Shown here piece after piece: positions 25,417-34,315 of a DNA stretch of 63,669 nucleotides (its first letter is position 1; every line of letters starts with the position of its first letter). This DNA comes from an uncultured Clostridium sp. (lineage in GTDB: Bacteria; Bacillota; Clostridia; TANB77; CAG-508), in assembly GCA_945877035.1 (NCBI GenBank), contig CAMCQH010000007.1, forward strand, positions 1 through 63,669, given 5' to 3'. Under the pieces are notes generated by a model, which was not told where the DNA came from, made no database searches, and saw only the letters and a program-made list of their open reading frames with translations. Position numbers and translations under genes: made by a program.

Positions 25417-27201
25417 ATGTTTAATATTGAAGAAGAACTAAAAAAATTACCAGGAAAACCTGGGGTATATGTAATGAGAGACAAAGATGACAATATCATT
25501 TATGTAGGAAAAGCAGTATCATTAAAAAATAGAGTAAGGTCATATTTTAGAAAAACAAATAAGACCGAAAGAATAAAAAAAATGGTAAGCTTAATTGACC
25601 ATTTTGAATATATTGTTGTTGATAATGAAGCAGAAGCATTAATTTTGGAATGTAATTTAATTAAGAAAAACAGACCAAAATTTAATGTTTTATTAAAAGA
25701 TGACAAAACATATCCATATATAAAAATAGATGTGAAATCAGATTATCCAAATGTAATTATCACAAGAAGATTATTAAATGATGGAGCAAAATATTTCGGA
25801 CCATATGCAAACCCAGGAGCAGCAAAAGAAATGTTAGACTTCATAAAACAAAAATATAAAATACGCCAATGTAGAAATTTTAAATCTACTACTAGGGCAT
25901 GCCTAAATTATCAAATAAAAAGATGTTTAGCACCATGTGTGGGATATGTAACTCCTGAAGAATATAGAAAGCAAATAGATGAAATCATAGATTTGCTAGA
26001 GGGAAAAACAGAGAAAATTATAAAAGAATTAGATAAACAAATGCAAGAGGCATCAAAAAAGTTAGACTTCGAAAAAGCTGCAGAATTAAGAGATAGAAAA
26101 GTGGCAATAGAGAGAGCATCTTCAAAACAAAAAGTATCAAATATATCAGAAAATAATATAGATGTAATTGGATTATATAAATCAGAATTAGAAGTATGCA
26201 TAGAGATATTTTTCGTAAGAGGAAGTAAGATGATAGGAAGAGAACATTACTTTTTTCCAGAGCTAAAAGACATGGAAGACAAAGAAATATTAGCTGGATT
26301 TATCAAACAATACTATTTAGACAACCCTAACATACCAAGTAAAATAATGTTAAGAGAAGAATTACCTGAAAAAGCTATTTTGGAGGAATGGTTATCCACA
26401 ATTTTAGGAAAAAAAGTGGAATTAAAGAATCCTAAAAAAGGTGAAAAGTTAAGATTTGTAGAAATGGCAGAGAATAATGCAAAAGTCACATTAGAAAATA
26501 AAGAAAAAGATAAATCAGAAATTTTAATGGAATTAAAAGATGTATTAAAAATGGACAAACTACCAAGAAAAATAGAAACATATGATATATCAAACATTTC
26601 AGGTGATTTCATGGTAGCAGGAATGTGTGTAATGCAAGATGGGGTTATCAAGAAAAACTTATCAAGAAGATTTAAAATAAAAACAGTTTTAACACAAGAT
26701 GACCCAAAATGTATGGAGGAAGTCGTGACAAGAAGACTAGCACATTCAATAGGAAAAGAAGATTCAGGATTTGGAAAATTGCCAGATGTAATATTTGCAG
26801 ATGGAGGAATAACACAAATTAGAGCTATAAAAAACGCTATAAATAAATACGAGAATCTAGATATAAAAGTATTTGGGATGGTAAAAAATGATAAACACCA
26901 AACAAGAGCATTAATAGATGAAAACCGAAACGAAATACCAATTTCAGAAAATTTAATGAATTTAATAACAAAATTCCAAGATACAGTACATGATACAGCA
27001 ATTAGTTATCATAGAAAGTTAAGAGAACAAGCAATTACAAAATCAGAGCTAGATGATATAAAGGGTATAGGAGAAGCAAAGAAAAAAGCTTTATTAAAAC
27101 ATTTCGGTAGTGTAGAAAAAATAAAACAGGCAACAAAAGAAGAATTGATGCAAGTTAAAGGAATAACAGAAAAAATAGCAGAAGAGATAATGTCCTTTTA
27201 G
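25417..27201 (+). CDS. uvrC: Excinuclease ABC subunit C
   Basis: The 594-aa protein has all UvrC parts: the GIY-YIG nuclease domain (PGVYVMRDKDDNIIYVGKA, residues 15-33), the UVR coiled coil that binds UvrB (about 200-235, KKLDFEKAAELRDR), the RNase H-like second nuclease domain (about 380-535, TYDISNISGDFMVAGMCV) and a C-terminal helix-hairpin-helix pair. It makes both incisions in nucleotide excision repair. uvrA and uvrB are not in the window. Start ATG 25417 follows GAGG. Confidence 0.96.
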   Translation: MFNIEEELKKLPGKPGVYVMRDKDDNIIYVGKAVSLKNRVRSYFRKTNKTERIKKMVSLIDHFEYIVVDNEAEALILECNLIKKNRPKFNVLLKDDKTYPYIKIDVKSDYPNVIITRRLLNDGAKYFGPYANPGAAKEMLDFIKQKYKIRQCRNFKSTTRACLNYQIKRCLAPCVGYVTPEEYRKQIDEIIDLLEGKTEKIIKELDKQMQEASKKLDFEKAAELRDRKVAIERASSKQKVSNISENNIDVIGLYKSELEVCIEIFFVRGSKMIGREHYFFPELKDMEDKEILAGFIKQYYLDNPNIPSKIMLREELPEKAILEEWLSTILGKKVELKNPKKGEKLRFVEMAENNAKVTLENKEKDKSEILMELKDVLKMDKLPRKIETYDISNISGDFMVAGMCVMQDGVIKKNLSRRFKIKTVLTQDDPKCMEEVVTRRLAHSIGKEDSGFGKLPDVIFADGGITQIRAIKNAINKYENLDIKVFGMVKNDKHQTRALIDENRNEIPISENLMNLITKFQDTVHDTAISYHRKLREQAITKSELDDIKGIGEAKKKALLKHFGSVEKIKQATKEELMQVKGITEKIAEEIMSF

Positions 27202-27275
27202 GGACGTTTCTGAAATGGACAAAAATGTCCATTTGACAAACGTCCCCAAAAGGACATTTTTGTCCATTTGGGGAC
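27201..27275. repeat. Tandem GGGACGTTT / TGTCC palindromes
   Basis: GGGACGTTT (27201-27209) pairs with AAACGTCCC (27238-27246) around an inner AAATGGACA/TGTCCATTT hairpin. A second hairpin then uses CCCC (27244-27247) and GGGG (27270-27273) around a near copy of the same GGACA/TGTCC stem. The two alternatives share bases, so the structures are mutually exclusive. It lies between convergent uvrC and the GT39-like gene. Confidence 0.6.
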
Positions 27276-27287
27276 AGATGTTTAAAA

Positions 27288-28862
27288 TTATTTAGATACT
27301 AAATAGTAATTATTATTAACAACATCAGAAGAATTTTCAACTTCATAAAGTAAAGTTATATTTTTGAAATCAGAATTATTTTTTAATTCTTCCAAAATTT
27401 TTTTATTATCCATATAAGATTTTATAGCTAAAATAAATGAACCTTCACTATTTAAACCATCATCATTATAAGCACATTTTAGCTCATTTTTATTATAATT
27501 AAGTATCAAAGTCTTTTTATAAATCATCATTTCTGGAACACTTTGCATATGATTAAAAATGTTATCATAGACATACACAAAAGATTTTTCAGAATTTTCA
27601 TTTGCAATATTTAAAGCATTTTCATAATTTTCATATAAAAATTTAGGTTTTGAAAATATAAAACCAGGCAATATTAAAATTATTGAAATTGCAATAAATA
27701 AAATTTCTTTATATTTTATATCTATAAATTTATCTAATATGAAAAATACAGTTAAAACTATAAATGGTATAACAGCCATTATATATCTAAGCTCTTGGAA
27801 AGATGTCATTTTTACAGCTATAAAAAAGTAAATAAAGCTAGGTACAATAGTAATTATAGGTATAAATTTTTCTTTAGATTTTATTATCAAAACAATTGTT
27901 GATAATGCAAATAATATTAATATAGAAAACATTAAAATATTATTTGTATTATTAACTGTAAATGCATAACTTAAATGTTTTATATAGTCAAGCATATGCC
28001 CCAAATAATTAGAATTTCCCAAATTAGTTAAACCTCTATCTGAAAATAATAGATGCTTTATGCAAGGTACAAATATTAGAATTCCTAAAGCTCCATACAC
28101 AATATGAGATACAACATATTTTCTAATGATTTTTCTATCTTTTTTCTTTTTAATCATTTGAGTTAGCATAATCGCAAATATAAAGAAAGCATAAAATGCA
28201 AAGAAATATTGTGTTAAAAATCCAAGGATGGTTGTAATTCCAAGTTGAATAGTAAGCTTTCTATCCATTACGAAATCATTTTTATATAATTTCAAACTTA
28301 AATAAAAATATAACATTATAAATAAAGTTAGTAGCATATACATTCTTTGGTAAATAACCATTGAAATTGTTCCCATTGATAGTCCATAAAATATCAATGC
28401 AGGAATTGATAAATGTTCTTTATCCAATAATTTTAAAATTTTAATCAAAATTAAACAACTAAATATAAAAGCAATTATATTAACCACAAATACTGTATAA
28501 ATATTGAACTGACCACCAAATAGAAGACTTGAAAAATGTACTAATGTATAAAATACTGGTGGATGATTATCATTTGCTTGATTCATATATAAAGCTTTAA
28601 AATTTAAAATGTTATTTGGTGTTAATGTTATAGCATTTTTTACATATTCTTTTGTTCTCCAAACTGGTGAAGCGGTCCAGTCATCATATGCTGCCATTAA
28701 TCCATCATTTGGATTTACAGCTGAGCATAATGTATAAGCTTCATCTTCATGAAATCCAACTTTTTTCGTTTGATAGAAAAATATAATTCCAGACATTACT
28801 GCAATTAAAATGATTACAAAAATTTTTCTTATATTTTCTTTATTTTTTAACATTAAAATCAA
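27288..28862 (-). CDS. GT39/ArnT-like membrane glycosyltransferase
   Basis: The 524-aa protein has about eleven hydrophobic helices and the features of GT-C glycosyltransferases: an acidic motif in the first extracytoplasmic loop (KVGFHEDEAYT, about residues 33-43) and NDNHPPVFYTLVHF about 65 residues later. Such enzymes use polyprenyl-phosphate sugars to modify proteins, lipids or cell-wall polymers outside the membrane. The donor and acceptor are not apparent. It is a single-gene unit. A soluble C-terminal domain follows the last helix at about residue 400. Confidence 0.75.
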   Translation of the reverse strand: MILMLKNKENIRKIFVIILIAVMSGIIFFYQTKKVGFHEDEAYTLCSAVNPNDGLMAAYDDWTASPVWRTKEYVKNAITLTPNNILNFKALYMNQANDNHPPVFYTLVHFSSLLFGGQFNIYTVFVVNIIAFIFSCLILIKILKLLDKEHLSIPALIFYGLSMGTISMVIYQRMYMLLTLFIMLYFYLSLKLYKNDFVMDRKLTIQLGITTILGFLTQYFFAFYAFFIFAIMLTQMIKKKKDRKIIRKYVVSHIVYGALGILIFVPCIKHLLFSDRGLTNLGNSNYLGHMLDYIKHLSYAFTVNNTNNILMFSILILFALSTIVLIIKSKEKFIPIITIVPSFIYFFIAVKMTSFQELRYIMAVIPFIVLTVFFILDKFIDIKYKEILFIAISIILILPGFIFSKPKFLYENYENALNIANENSEKSFVYVYDNIFNHMQSVPEMMIYKKTLILNYNKNELKCAYNDDGLNSEGSFILAIKSYMDNKKILEELKNNSDFKNITLLYEVENSSDVVNNNYYLVSK

Positions 28863-28988
28863 TCCTCTCTTATATATTCATCAAAAAGATTATAGCATCA
28901 ATAAATGTTTTTAACAAGAAAAAATTAATATAATTGGAATATTTTGAAATTGTTATGCATATATATAATAAAAATGGGGGGATTTTAA

Positions 28989-29186
28989 ATGGAAAATGTT
29001 TTTAATGTTAAATATAATGCAAAATTGGACAGGCTAGAGATGCCAAAAGAAAGGACTACACATAAGGTTTTTAAATTTTTAGAAAATCATAAATTTATTT
29101 CTGCAATATTTGCTAGTTTTATTATTTTATCTGGAATAAATTTTTATTTAATATATAGTTTTGTTAAAATTTTGGAAAATATTTGA
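28989..29186 (+). CDS. Small membrane protein (65 aa), function unknown
   Basis: A strong GGGGGG site precedes this 65-codon frame. The first half is charged (NVKYNAKLDRLEMPKERTTH), and the second half is one hydrophobic helix (FISAIFASFIILSGINFYLI). It is not recognised. Isolation between divergent genes and the ribosome site support it as a real gene. Confidence 0.55.
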   Translation: MENVFNVKYNAKLDRLEMPKERTTHKVFKFLENHKFISAIFASFIILSGINFYLIYSFVKILENI

Positions 29187-29277
29187 AAAATATCCCTTTA
29201 AAAAAATAATAAAATATGGTAAAATAGAACTATTCTAGGAAAGAGGAGGATAGTGGCTATTAAGCTATTAAAAAATT

Positions 29278-30141
29278 ATGAAATTAGCAAATGAATGGAA
29301 AGATTATAAAATATTAGATATGGCAGACGGTCAAAAACTAGAAAAATGGGGAGATGTAATACTTTCAAGACCAGACCCACAAATAATATGGAAAGATAAA
29401 AGTTTTCCTAAAAAATGGAAAGAAATAAATGCAACATATCACAGAAGTAGTTCTGGTGGAGGCTCATGGGAATTTAATAAAAAGATGCCTAAACAATGGC
29501 AAATAAAATACAAAGATTTAACATTTAATATAAAACCAATGGGATTTAAACACACAGGATTATTTCCAGAGCAAGCTGTTAATTGGGACTGGATGATAAA
29601 TAAAATAAAATCAGAAAAAAGAGAAATAAAAGTATTAAACTTATTTGCCTATACAGGAGGAGCAACAGTTGCATGCGCTTCAGCAGGAGCATCAGTGTGC
29701 CATGTAGATAGTTCTAAAGGTATGACAACTTGGGCAAAGGAAAATATTGAAAGTTCAGGCTTACAAAATAGACCAGTTAGATTTATTGTTGATGATGTTG
29801 TAAAATTTGTAAATAGAGAAATAAGAAGAGGAAACAAATATGATGCAATAATAATGGACCCACCATCATATGGAAGAGGTGCTAAAGGAGAAGTTTGGCA
29901 ATTGGAAAATAATATATATGATTTAGTAGAATTATGTACAAATGTGTTATCAGATAATCCACTATTTTTCTTAATAAATTCATATACAACTGGAATATCA
30001 AGCAAAGTTTTGGAAGATATTTTAAATTTAACAGTAAGCAAAAAATACAATGGAAAACTAGAATCAGGAGAAATAGGAATTCCAATGGAAAATTCAAATT
30101 TAGTTTTACCTTGTGGAATTTATGGAAGATGGGAGAAATAA
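29278..30141 (+). CDS. Class I SAM-dependent rRNA-type methyltransferase
   Basis: The 287-aa protein has an N-terminal segment with DGQKLEKWGDVILSRPDPQIIW and a Rossmann methyltransferase domain: VLNLFAYTGGATVACASAGA (motif I), HVDSSKG, and the catalytic-type IIMDPPSYGRGAKGE (motif IV). The pattern is that of the RlmI/PF10672 family, which methylates 23S rRNA. The gene is immediately followed, with no spacer, by an RluA-type pseudouridine synthase gene, so the two probably modify the same RNA class. The exact target is unknown. Confidence 0.8.
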   Translation: MKLANEWKDYKILDMADGQKLEKWGDVILSRPDPQIIWKDKSFPKKWKEINATYHRSSSGGGSWEFNKKMPKQWQIKYKDLTFNIKPMGFKHTGLFPEQAVNWDWMINKIKSEKREIKVLNLFAYTGGATVACASAGASVCHVDSSKGMTTWAKENIESSGLQNRPVRFIVDDVVKFVNREIRRGNKYDAIIMDPPSYGRGAKGEVWQLENNIYDLVELCTNVLSDNPLFFLINSYTTGISSKVLEDILNLTVSKKYNGKLESGEIGIPMENSNLVLPCGIYGRWEK

Positions 30142-30832
30142 ATGCAAAATTTAAAAGTGATATATGAAGATAATCATATAATAGTAGTAGAAAAAACACC
30201 TAATATTCCATCACAGTCAGATAAAACTGGCGATATAGATATGCTTACAATTGTAAAACAATATATAAAAGAAAAATATAATAAACCAGGAAATGTTTAT
30301 TTAGGATTAGTACATAGATTAGATAGACCAGTTGGCGGAATTATGATTTTTGCTAAAACTTCAAAAGCTGCTGGAAGATTAAGTGAACAAGTAAGAAATA
30401 AGACTTTTAAGAAAAAGTATTTAGCTGTTGTAGATGGAAAAATAGATAACAAGAAACGGAGTTTTAGAGGATTACTTATATAAAGATGAGAGAAACAATA
30501 TGAGCAAAGTTGTGAATAAAGATAAGAAAAATGCTAAATTAGCAAAATTAGATTATGAGGTTGTAACATATAATGAAGTAAAAAATTTAAGTTTAGTAAA
30601 AATAAATTTACATACAGGAAGACATCATCAAATACGTGTACAACTTTCACATTTTGGACATAGCATATTTGGTGACCAAAAGTATGGAACTAGAGGACAA
30701 GGAAAACAAATAGCTTTATGGGCATATGAATTAACAATTGAGCATCCAATAACTAAAGAAGAAATGACATTTAAAGATTTGCCAGAAAGTATTGGAACAT
30801 GGTGTATTTTAAAAGATATAAATAATTTTTAG
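30142..30832 (+). CDS. RluA-family pseudouridine synthase, interrupted by a +1 frameshift at a CGG codon
   Basis: The first frame (30142-30483) gives the N-terminal half with the catalytic signature LVHRLDRPVGGIMIF. The second frame (through 30832) gives the C-terminal half with INLHTGRHHQIRVQLSH and GDQKYG. The join is at CGG 30457-30459, codon 106 of the first frame: skipping one base reads GGA and continues without a stop as VLEDYLYKDERNN, which fits the family. The joined protein is 229 aa, a normal length. It starts directly at the stop of the methyltransferase gene. Either one base is an error, or the ribosome shifts +1 here. Confidence 0.82.
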
Positions 30833-30835
30833 GGA

Positions 30836-30868
30836 TAAATTTTAAATTTATCTCTTTTTTATTTGCAA
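30836..30868 (+). terminator. Rho-independent terminator after the RluA gene
   Basis: AGATAAATT-type arms (GGGATAAATT with AATTTATCTC) are followed by TTTTTTATTT just after the stop codon. Confidence 0.7.
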
Positions 30869-31025
30869 TTTTCGACTATCCTTTTTTTACAAAACAATAA
30901 AAACCTTTTATGAAAATGAAAAATAAAATTAATGTAAAACAAAAACGACATTTCATAAAAGAAAAGTGCATAGAAAAATATGGATGTTAAAATAAGTACA
31001 ACAAAAGAAAAAGAGAGGTGAGAAC

Positions 31026-31652
31026 ATGATAGATAAAATCACTCAATCTCTAACTGATAAGATTAGAAAAGAAATGCCAGATGTTGATGATGAAAGAGCA
31101 GAAGTAATAAATTATGGACTTCAAATACTTTTAGGAGAAGTGCCAAAGACATTTATAATTTTAGGAATAGCTTATTTATTAGGAATATTTAAACTAACAT
31201 TAATAACATTTCTAATAATAATGCCATATAGAACATTTTCAGGAGGAGTTCATCTAAAAACACATATTGGCTGTATAGTTACAACATGTGCATTTTATTG
31301 TGGAACAGCATTATTAGCTAAATACATTGTTTTAAGTAATATTGCAAAATATATACTAATTATACTATTAGTAATATTTGGAATTATTATGATAAAACTT
31401 TATGCACCAGCAGACACAGAAGATGTTCCAATATTAAGTAAAAAAATCAGAAAACAAAAACAAATATTATCATATATTACATTTATAATAGGTTTAATAA
31501 TAGCTTTATTTATAAAAAATAATATAATTTCTAATATAATAATATTTGGATATTTAATGCAAACATGTATGATTACAAAATTAGCTTACAGATTAACAAA
31601 CAATAAATATGGATATGAAGTATATGAAAATACTTCAGAACAGATGAGTTAA
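31026..31652 (+). CDS. agrB: AgrB-type autoinducer-processing membrane protease
   Basis: The 208-aa polytopic protein carries the AgrB core, PYRTFSGGVHLKTHIGCIVT, with the catalytic His and Cys of the cysteine endopeptidase. It should cut the AgrD precursor at its C-terminal side and form the thiolactone ring during export. About five to six membrane helices are predicted by eye. A GAGAGGTG site precedes ATG 31026. It forms an operon with the small agrD gene at 31713, and faces agrCA on the opposite strand. Confidence 0.93.
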   Translation: MIDKITQSLTDKIRKEMPDVDDERAEVINYGLQILLGEVPKTFIILGIAYLLGIFKLTLITFLIIMPYRTFSGGVHLKTHIGCIVTTCAFYCGTALLAKYIVLSNIAKYILIILLVIFGIIMIKLYAPADTEDVPILSKKIRKQKQILSYITFIIGLIIALFIKNNIISNIIIFGYLMQTCMITKLAYRLTNNKYGYEVYENTSEQMS

Positions 31653-31712
31653 TATTAAAATACAAGCCGGCGTATTTTATATTATATATAAAAAAACAAA
31701 GGAGGAATCTTT

Positions 31713-31832
31713 ATGTTAAAATTTTTAGCTAAAGTAGCAGAAAAATATGCAAAAAGTACTAATACTGCTTGTGCAGTTTGGTGGTATTTACATCAACCAA
31801 AAATGCCAGCAAGTTTAATTAAAAAAGATTAA
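31713..31832 (+). CDS. agrD: AgrD-type cyclic peptide autoinducer precursor (39 aa)
   Basis: A strong AAGGAGG precedes this 39-codon gene just after agrB. The product has the AgrD plan: an amphipathic N-terminal helix (MLKFLAKVAEKYAK), a central STNTACAVWWYLHQ segment with the single Cys for the thiolactone, and a C-terminal recognition tail with the conserved spacing of prolines and leucine (PKMPASLIKKD). The mature signal is probably a Cys-containing ring ending at the aromatic AVWW(Y) region; its exact ends cannot be read from sequence. Confidence 0.9.
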   Translation: MLKFLAKVAEKYAKSTNTACAVWWYLHQPKMPASLIKKD

Positions 31833-31850
31833 TTCTAAATAGTTTTTAAG

Positions 31851-31887
31851 CTTAAATATAAGTAGTTCGACAATGCTTATATTTAAG
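31851..31887 (+). terminator. Hairpin after agrD
   Basis: CTTAAATATAAG (31851-31862) pairs perfectly with 31876-31887. There is no strong T tract, so it could be an mRNA-stabilising stem rather than a terminator. Confidence 0.5.
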
Positions 31888-31922
31888 ATACAATATACTT
31901 TAATGTTATTATAAGCAATCCA

Positions 31923-31954
31923 CTAAAAAAGAACAGTTTTCTGTTCTTTTTTAG
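31923..31954. terminator. Bidirectional terminator between agrBD and agrCA
   Basis: CTAAAAAAGAACAG (31923-31936) and its perfect complement (31941-31954) flank a 4-base loop; A and T runs form the stem base on both strands. Confidence 0.85.
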
Positions 31955-31990
31955 TATGGTAAATAAAAATGGTAGAATTTAATCTACCAT

Positions 31991-33337
31991 TTAATAATAA
32001 ATTTCTAATTGTTGTGAGAAATATTTATCATTTTTAGTTGTATCTAAATTAACATTATTATTTTTCTGTAATATTTGTCTAATTTCCCATAAACCAAGTC
32101 CAGTATGATTTTCTTTTCCACTAACGCCTTTGCCAAATATTTGATTAATATCAACATTTTTGTCTTTATAAGTATTTTCTATTAAAATTATATTCCTATT
32201 ATTTTTAGCATCATTTCTAAAAACTATATTTAAAATTTTTTCGTCACATTCAGATGCAGCTTCGATTGCGTTGTCTAATAATATGCCTAAAATTCTTGCA
32301 AACTCATAAATTTTCATATGTAAATTATTTAAATCTAATAAAAATGTTAAATTAATTTTAACTCCTTTTTCATCGGCTTCACCATATTTCGTTGTAAGTA
32401 AATTATATATTCCAGGATTATTTACAATATCTGGATTTAAAATATATAAATTATTAACTTTTTGACAATCTTCTTCAAGCTGAGAATAATAACTTTCTAA
32501 TCCTTTCATATCATTTGTTTTTATATAACCACCAATAGTTGTAACAATATTATCGAAATCATGTTTAAAACTTCTAACATTATCATGTAAAATATGTAAT
32601 GTTTTATTATATTCTTCTTCACTTTCTAATTTTTGTGTTGTAGTTACTAATTTTATAATTCTAGTTAAAGTGTAAAAACTTAATACAAAATAAATTACTA
32701 AACATATAAAACTAAAAAATGTATAACCTATAGGTAATATATCTACATAATTAAAAATTAATATCATTTGTACTATAACATACAAAACGCCAAACAAGAA
32801 ATTTAATATTATTATATATTTATTCTTTTTATCAAAATTATCTAATATATTTATTTTAAATTTTTTGTATTTTAAACAATAAGCAAATAGATAAGTGACA
32901 AAATACATAAAAAGAACAGGAGGCATCCTATAAATTGGAATGCTTACTAATTGTTCATGCGTAATATTTAATATTGACATATAAGGATTTGTAATTAAAA
33001 CACCTAATAAAGCAAAAAAGATTCCCGGAAATAATGAGGCTATTAATGTTTTGATAAAGTTTAGTTTAAAAATAAAGTAAAATATTAAAAATCCTGCTAC
33101 ATAGTTTAAAATTACATTAAAAGGAGACTCTATAATAGAAATTGATAATATTGATATCATAGAGAATGTTATAATATATATAAAATATTGCTTTTTTGTT
33201 GCTTTTACATCAAACAAATTTAATATTAAATATAATGTTAAAGGAATTTCTATAAAAGTAGCCAAAAATAGAAATACACTTATCAACCCCTCATTAGGCG
33301 TACTAATAGCCGTCCAAATACTATTCAAAATGTCCAT
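31991..33337 (-). CDS. agrC: AgrC-type sensor histidine kinase
   Basis: The 448-aa protein has about six N-terminal membrane helices (to residue about 215), a dimerisation region with the phosphoacceptor His in SFKHDFDNIV, and a GHKL ATPase domain with LLDNAIEAASEC (N box) and GKGVSGKENHTGLGLWEIRQ (G boxes). This is the AgrC/ComD family that senses the cyclic peptide made by agrBD, here encoded convergently. It overlaps the response regulator gene by 17 bases, so the pair is translationally coupled (A then C order). Confidence 0.9.
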   Translation of the reverse strand: MDILNSIWTAISTPNEGLISVFLFLATFIEIPLTLYLILNLFDVKATKKQYFIYIITFSMISILSISIIESPFNVILNYVAGFLIFYFIFKLNFIKTLIASLFPGIFFALLGVLITNPYMSILNITHEQLVSIPIYRMPPVLFMYFVTYLFAYCLKYKKFKINILDNFDKKNKYIIILNFLFGVLYVIVQMILIFNYVDILPIGYTFFSFICLVIYFVLSFYTLTRIIKLVTTTQKLESEEEYNKTLHILHDNVRSFKHDFDNIVTTIGGYIKTNDMKGLESYYSQLEEDCQKVNNLYILNPDIVNNPGIYNLLTTKYGEADEKGVKINLTFLLDLNNLHMKIYEFARILGILLDNAIEAASECDEKILNIVFRNDAKNNRNIILIENTYKDKNVDINQIFGKGVSGKENHTGLGLWEIRQILQKNNNVNLDTTKNDKYFSQQLEIYY

Positions 33338-34034
33338 GTTTTTTCACCTCCTTCATAAGATCATTTTTAAATTTAGGCCCAATATCACAAGTAGACCCAT
33401 CATCAAAATAAATAATATTATCAACATAATCTACGTTAACAATATTATCAATGTTGACTATAAAAGACTTATGAGTTCTAACAAAATTACTAGGCAAAGA
33501 ATCCTGAATTTTATTAAAAGAACTATAAGTTTCATAATCACGGCTTTTAGCATGAAAAACTAATTTCATACCATCACGTTTAATAAACAAAACATCATTC
33601 ACATCAATAATAGTTTTATTATTATCAATTTTAATATACTTTTTAGGCAATCCATTAACATCCTTAAATAAACGAACAACAGTCTCTTCAAGTCTATCAT
33701 AAGTTACAGGTTTAGCTAAATAATCAAAAGTTTTAAATTTATAAGCCATCATAGCATACTCTAAATGAGCTGTAGTAAATATAAAATAAGTATCCTTATT
33801 TTTCTCTCTGACTTTAGCAGCAACCTCTAATCCACTTTTATCAGATTTTAAATTTATATCTAAAATCAATACATCTGTTTTGTTCTCATCAATATAATCT
33901 AATAATTCGTCTATATCACTTGTTTTTAAACCGATTTCTGCATCATAATTATGTTTTATAAAAATGTTTTCTAGAATTGATGAAAATTTATCTAAAATGT
34001 TTAAATTATCATCACAAATTACAAAATTCAACAT
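33321..34034 (-). CDS. agrA: AgrA-type LytTR response regulator
   Basis: The 237-aa protein has a receiver domain (residues 1-125) with phosphoacceptor D59 in VLILDINL, acidic D8/D9, and KP at about 113, followed by a LytTR DNA-binding domain (about 140-235; VLFIKRDGMKLVFH, RTHKSFIVNI). On phosphorylation by AgrC it should activate agrBD and other targets. I could not find clear paired LytTR sites upstream of agrB. It precedes and overlaps agrC. Confidence 0.9.
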   Translation of the reverse strand: MLNFVICDDNLNILDKFSSILENIFIKHNYDAEIGLKTSDIDELLDYIDENKTDVLILDINLKSDKSGLEVAAKVREKNKDTYFIFTTAHLEYAMMAYKFKTFDYLAKPVTYDRLEETVVRLFKDVNGLPKKYIKIDNNKTIIDVNDVLFIKRDGMKLVFHAKSRDYETYSSFNKIQDSLPSNFVRTHKSFIVNIDNIVNVDYVDNIIYFDDGSTCDIGPKFKNDLMKEVKKHGHFE

Positions 34035-34315
34035 ATATTATCCCCCTCGTACATAATATTAATAGTGCCGGAAAAAAAGTAATCGACAAAAAAACAAAAA
34101 TTTCCTTTATTTTCCAGAAACAATAACAATATAATCCAAAATATTTGCATTGTCAATAGAAAATTTACAAAATTATCCAGTTGGTAAAAGTATTAATATT
34201 AATAGTGTTTTGGACTTGAACAATAACTAGTAATAAAACATAAAAATTTATATAGTCAATTTAAATAATTTATGATATACTAATAAGTAGTTAATAAAAA
34301 AGTGGAGGAAAAAAG
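34035..34315. other. Divergent A/T-rich spacer between agrA and the HipA-like gene
   Basis: No gene or clear repeat is seen. It must hold both promoters; a GATATACT sequence near 34272 could be the -10 box of the HipA/CtkA-like gene. Confidence 0.4.

Noticed and set aside
30500-30832. Independent small gene starting at ATG 30500
   Set aside because: It is the C-terminal half of the pseudouridine synthase, lacks a ribosome site, and joins the upstream half through a single +1 shift.
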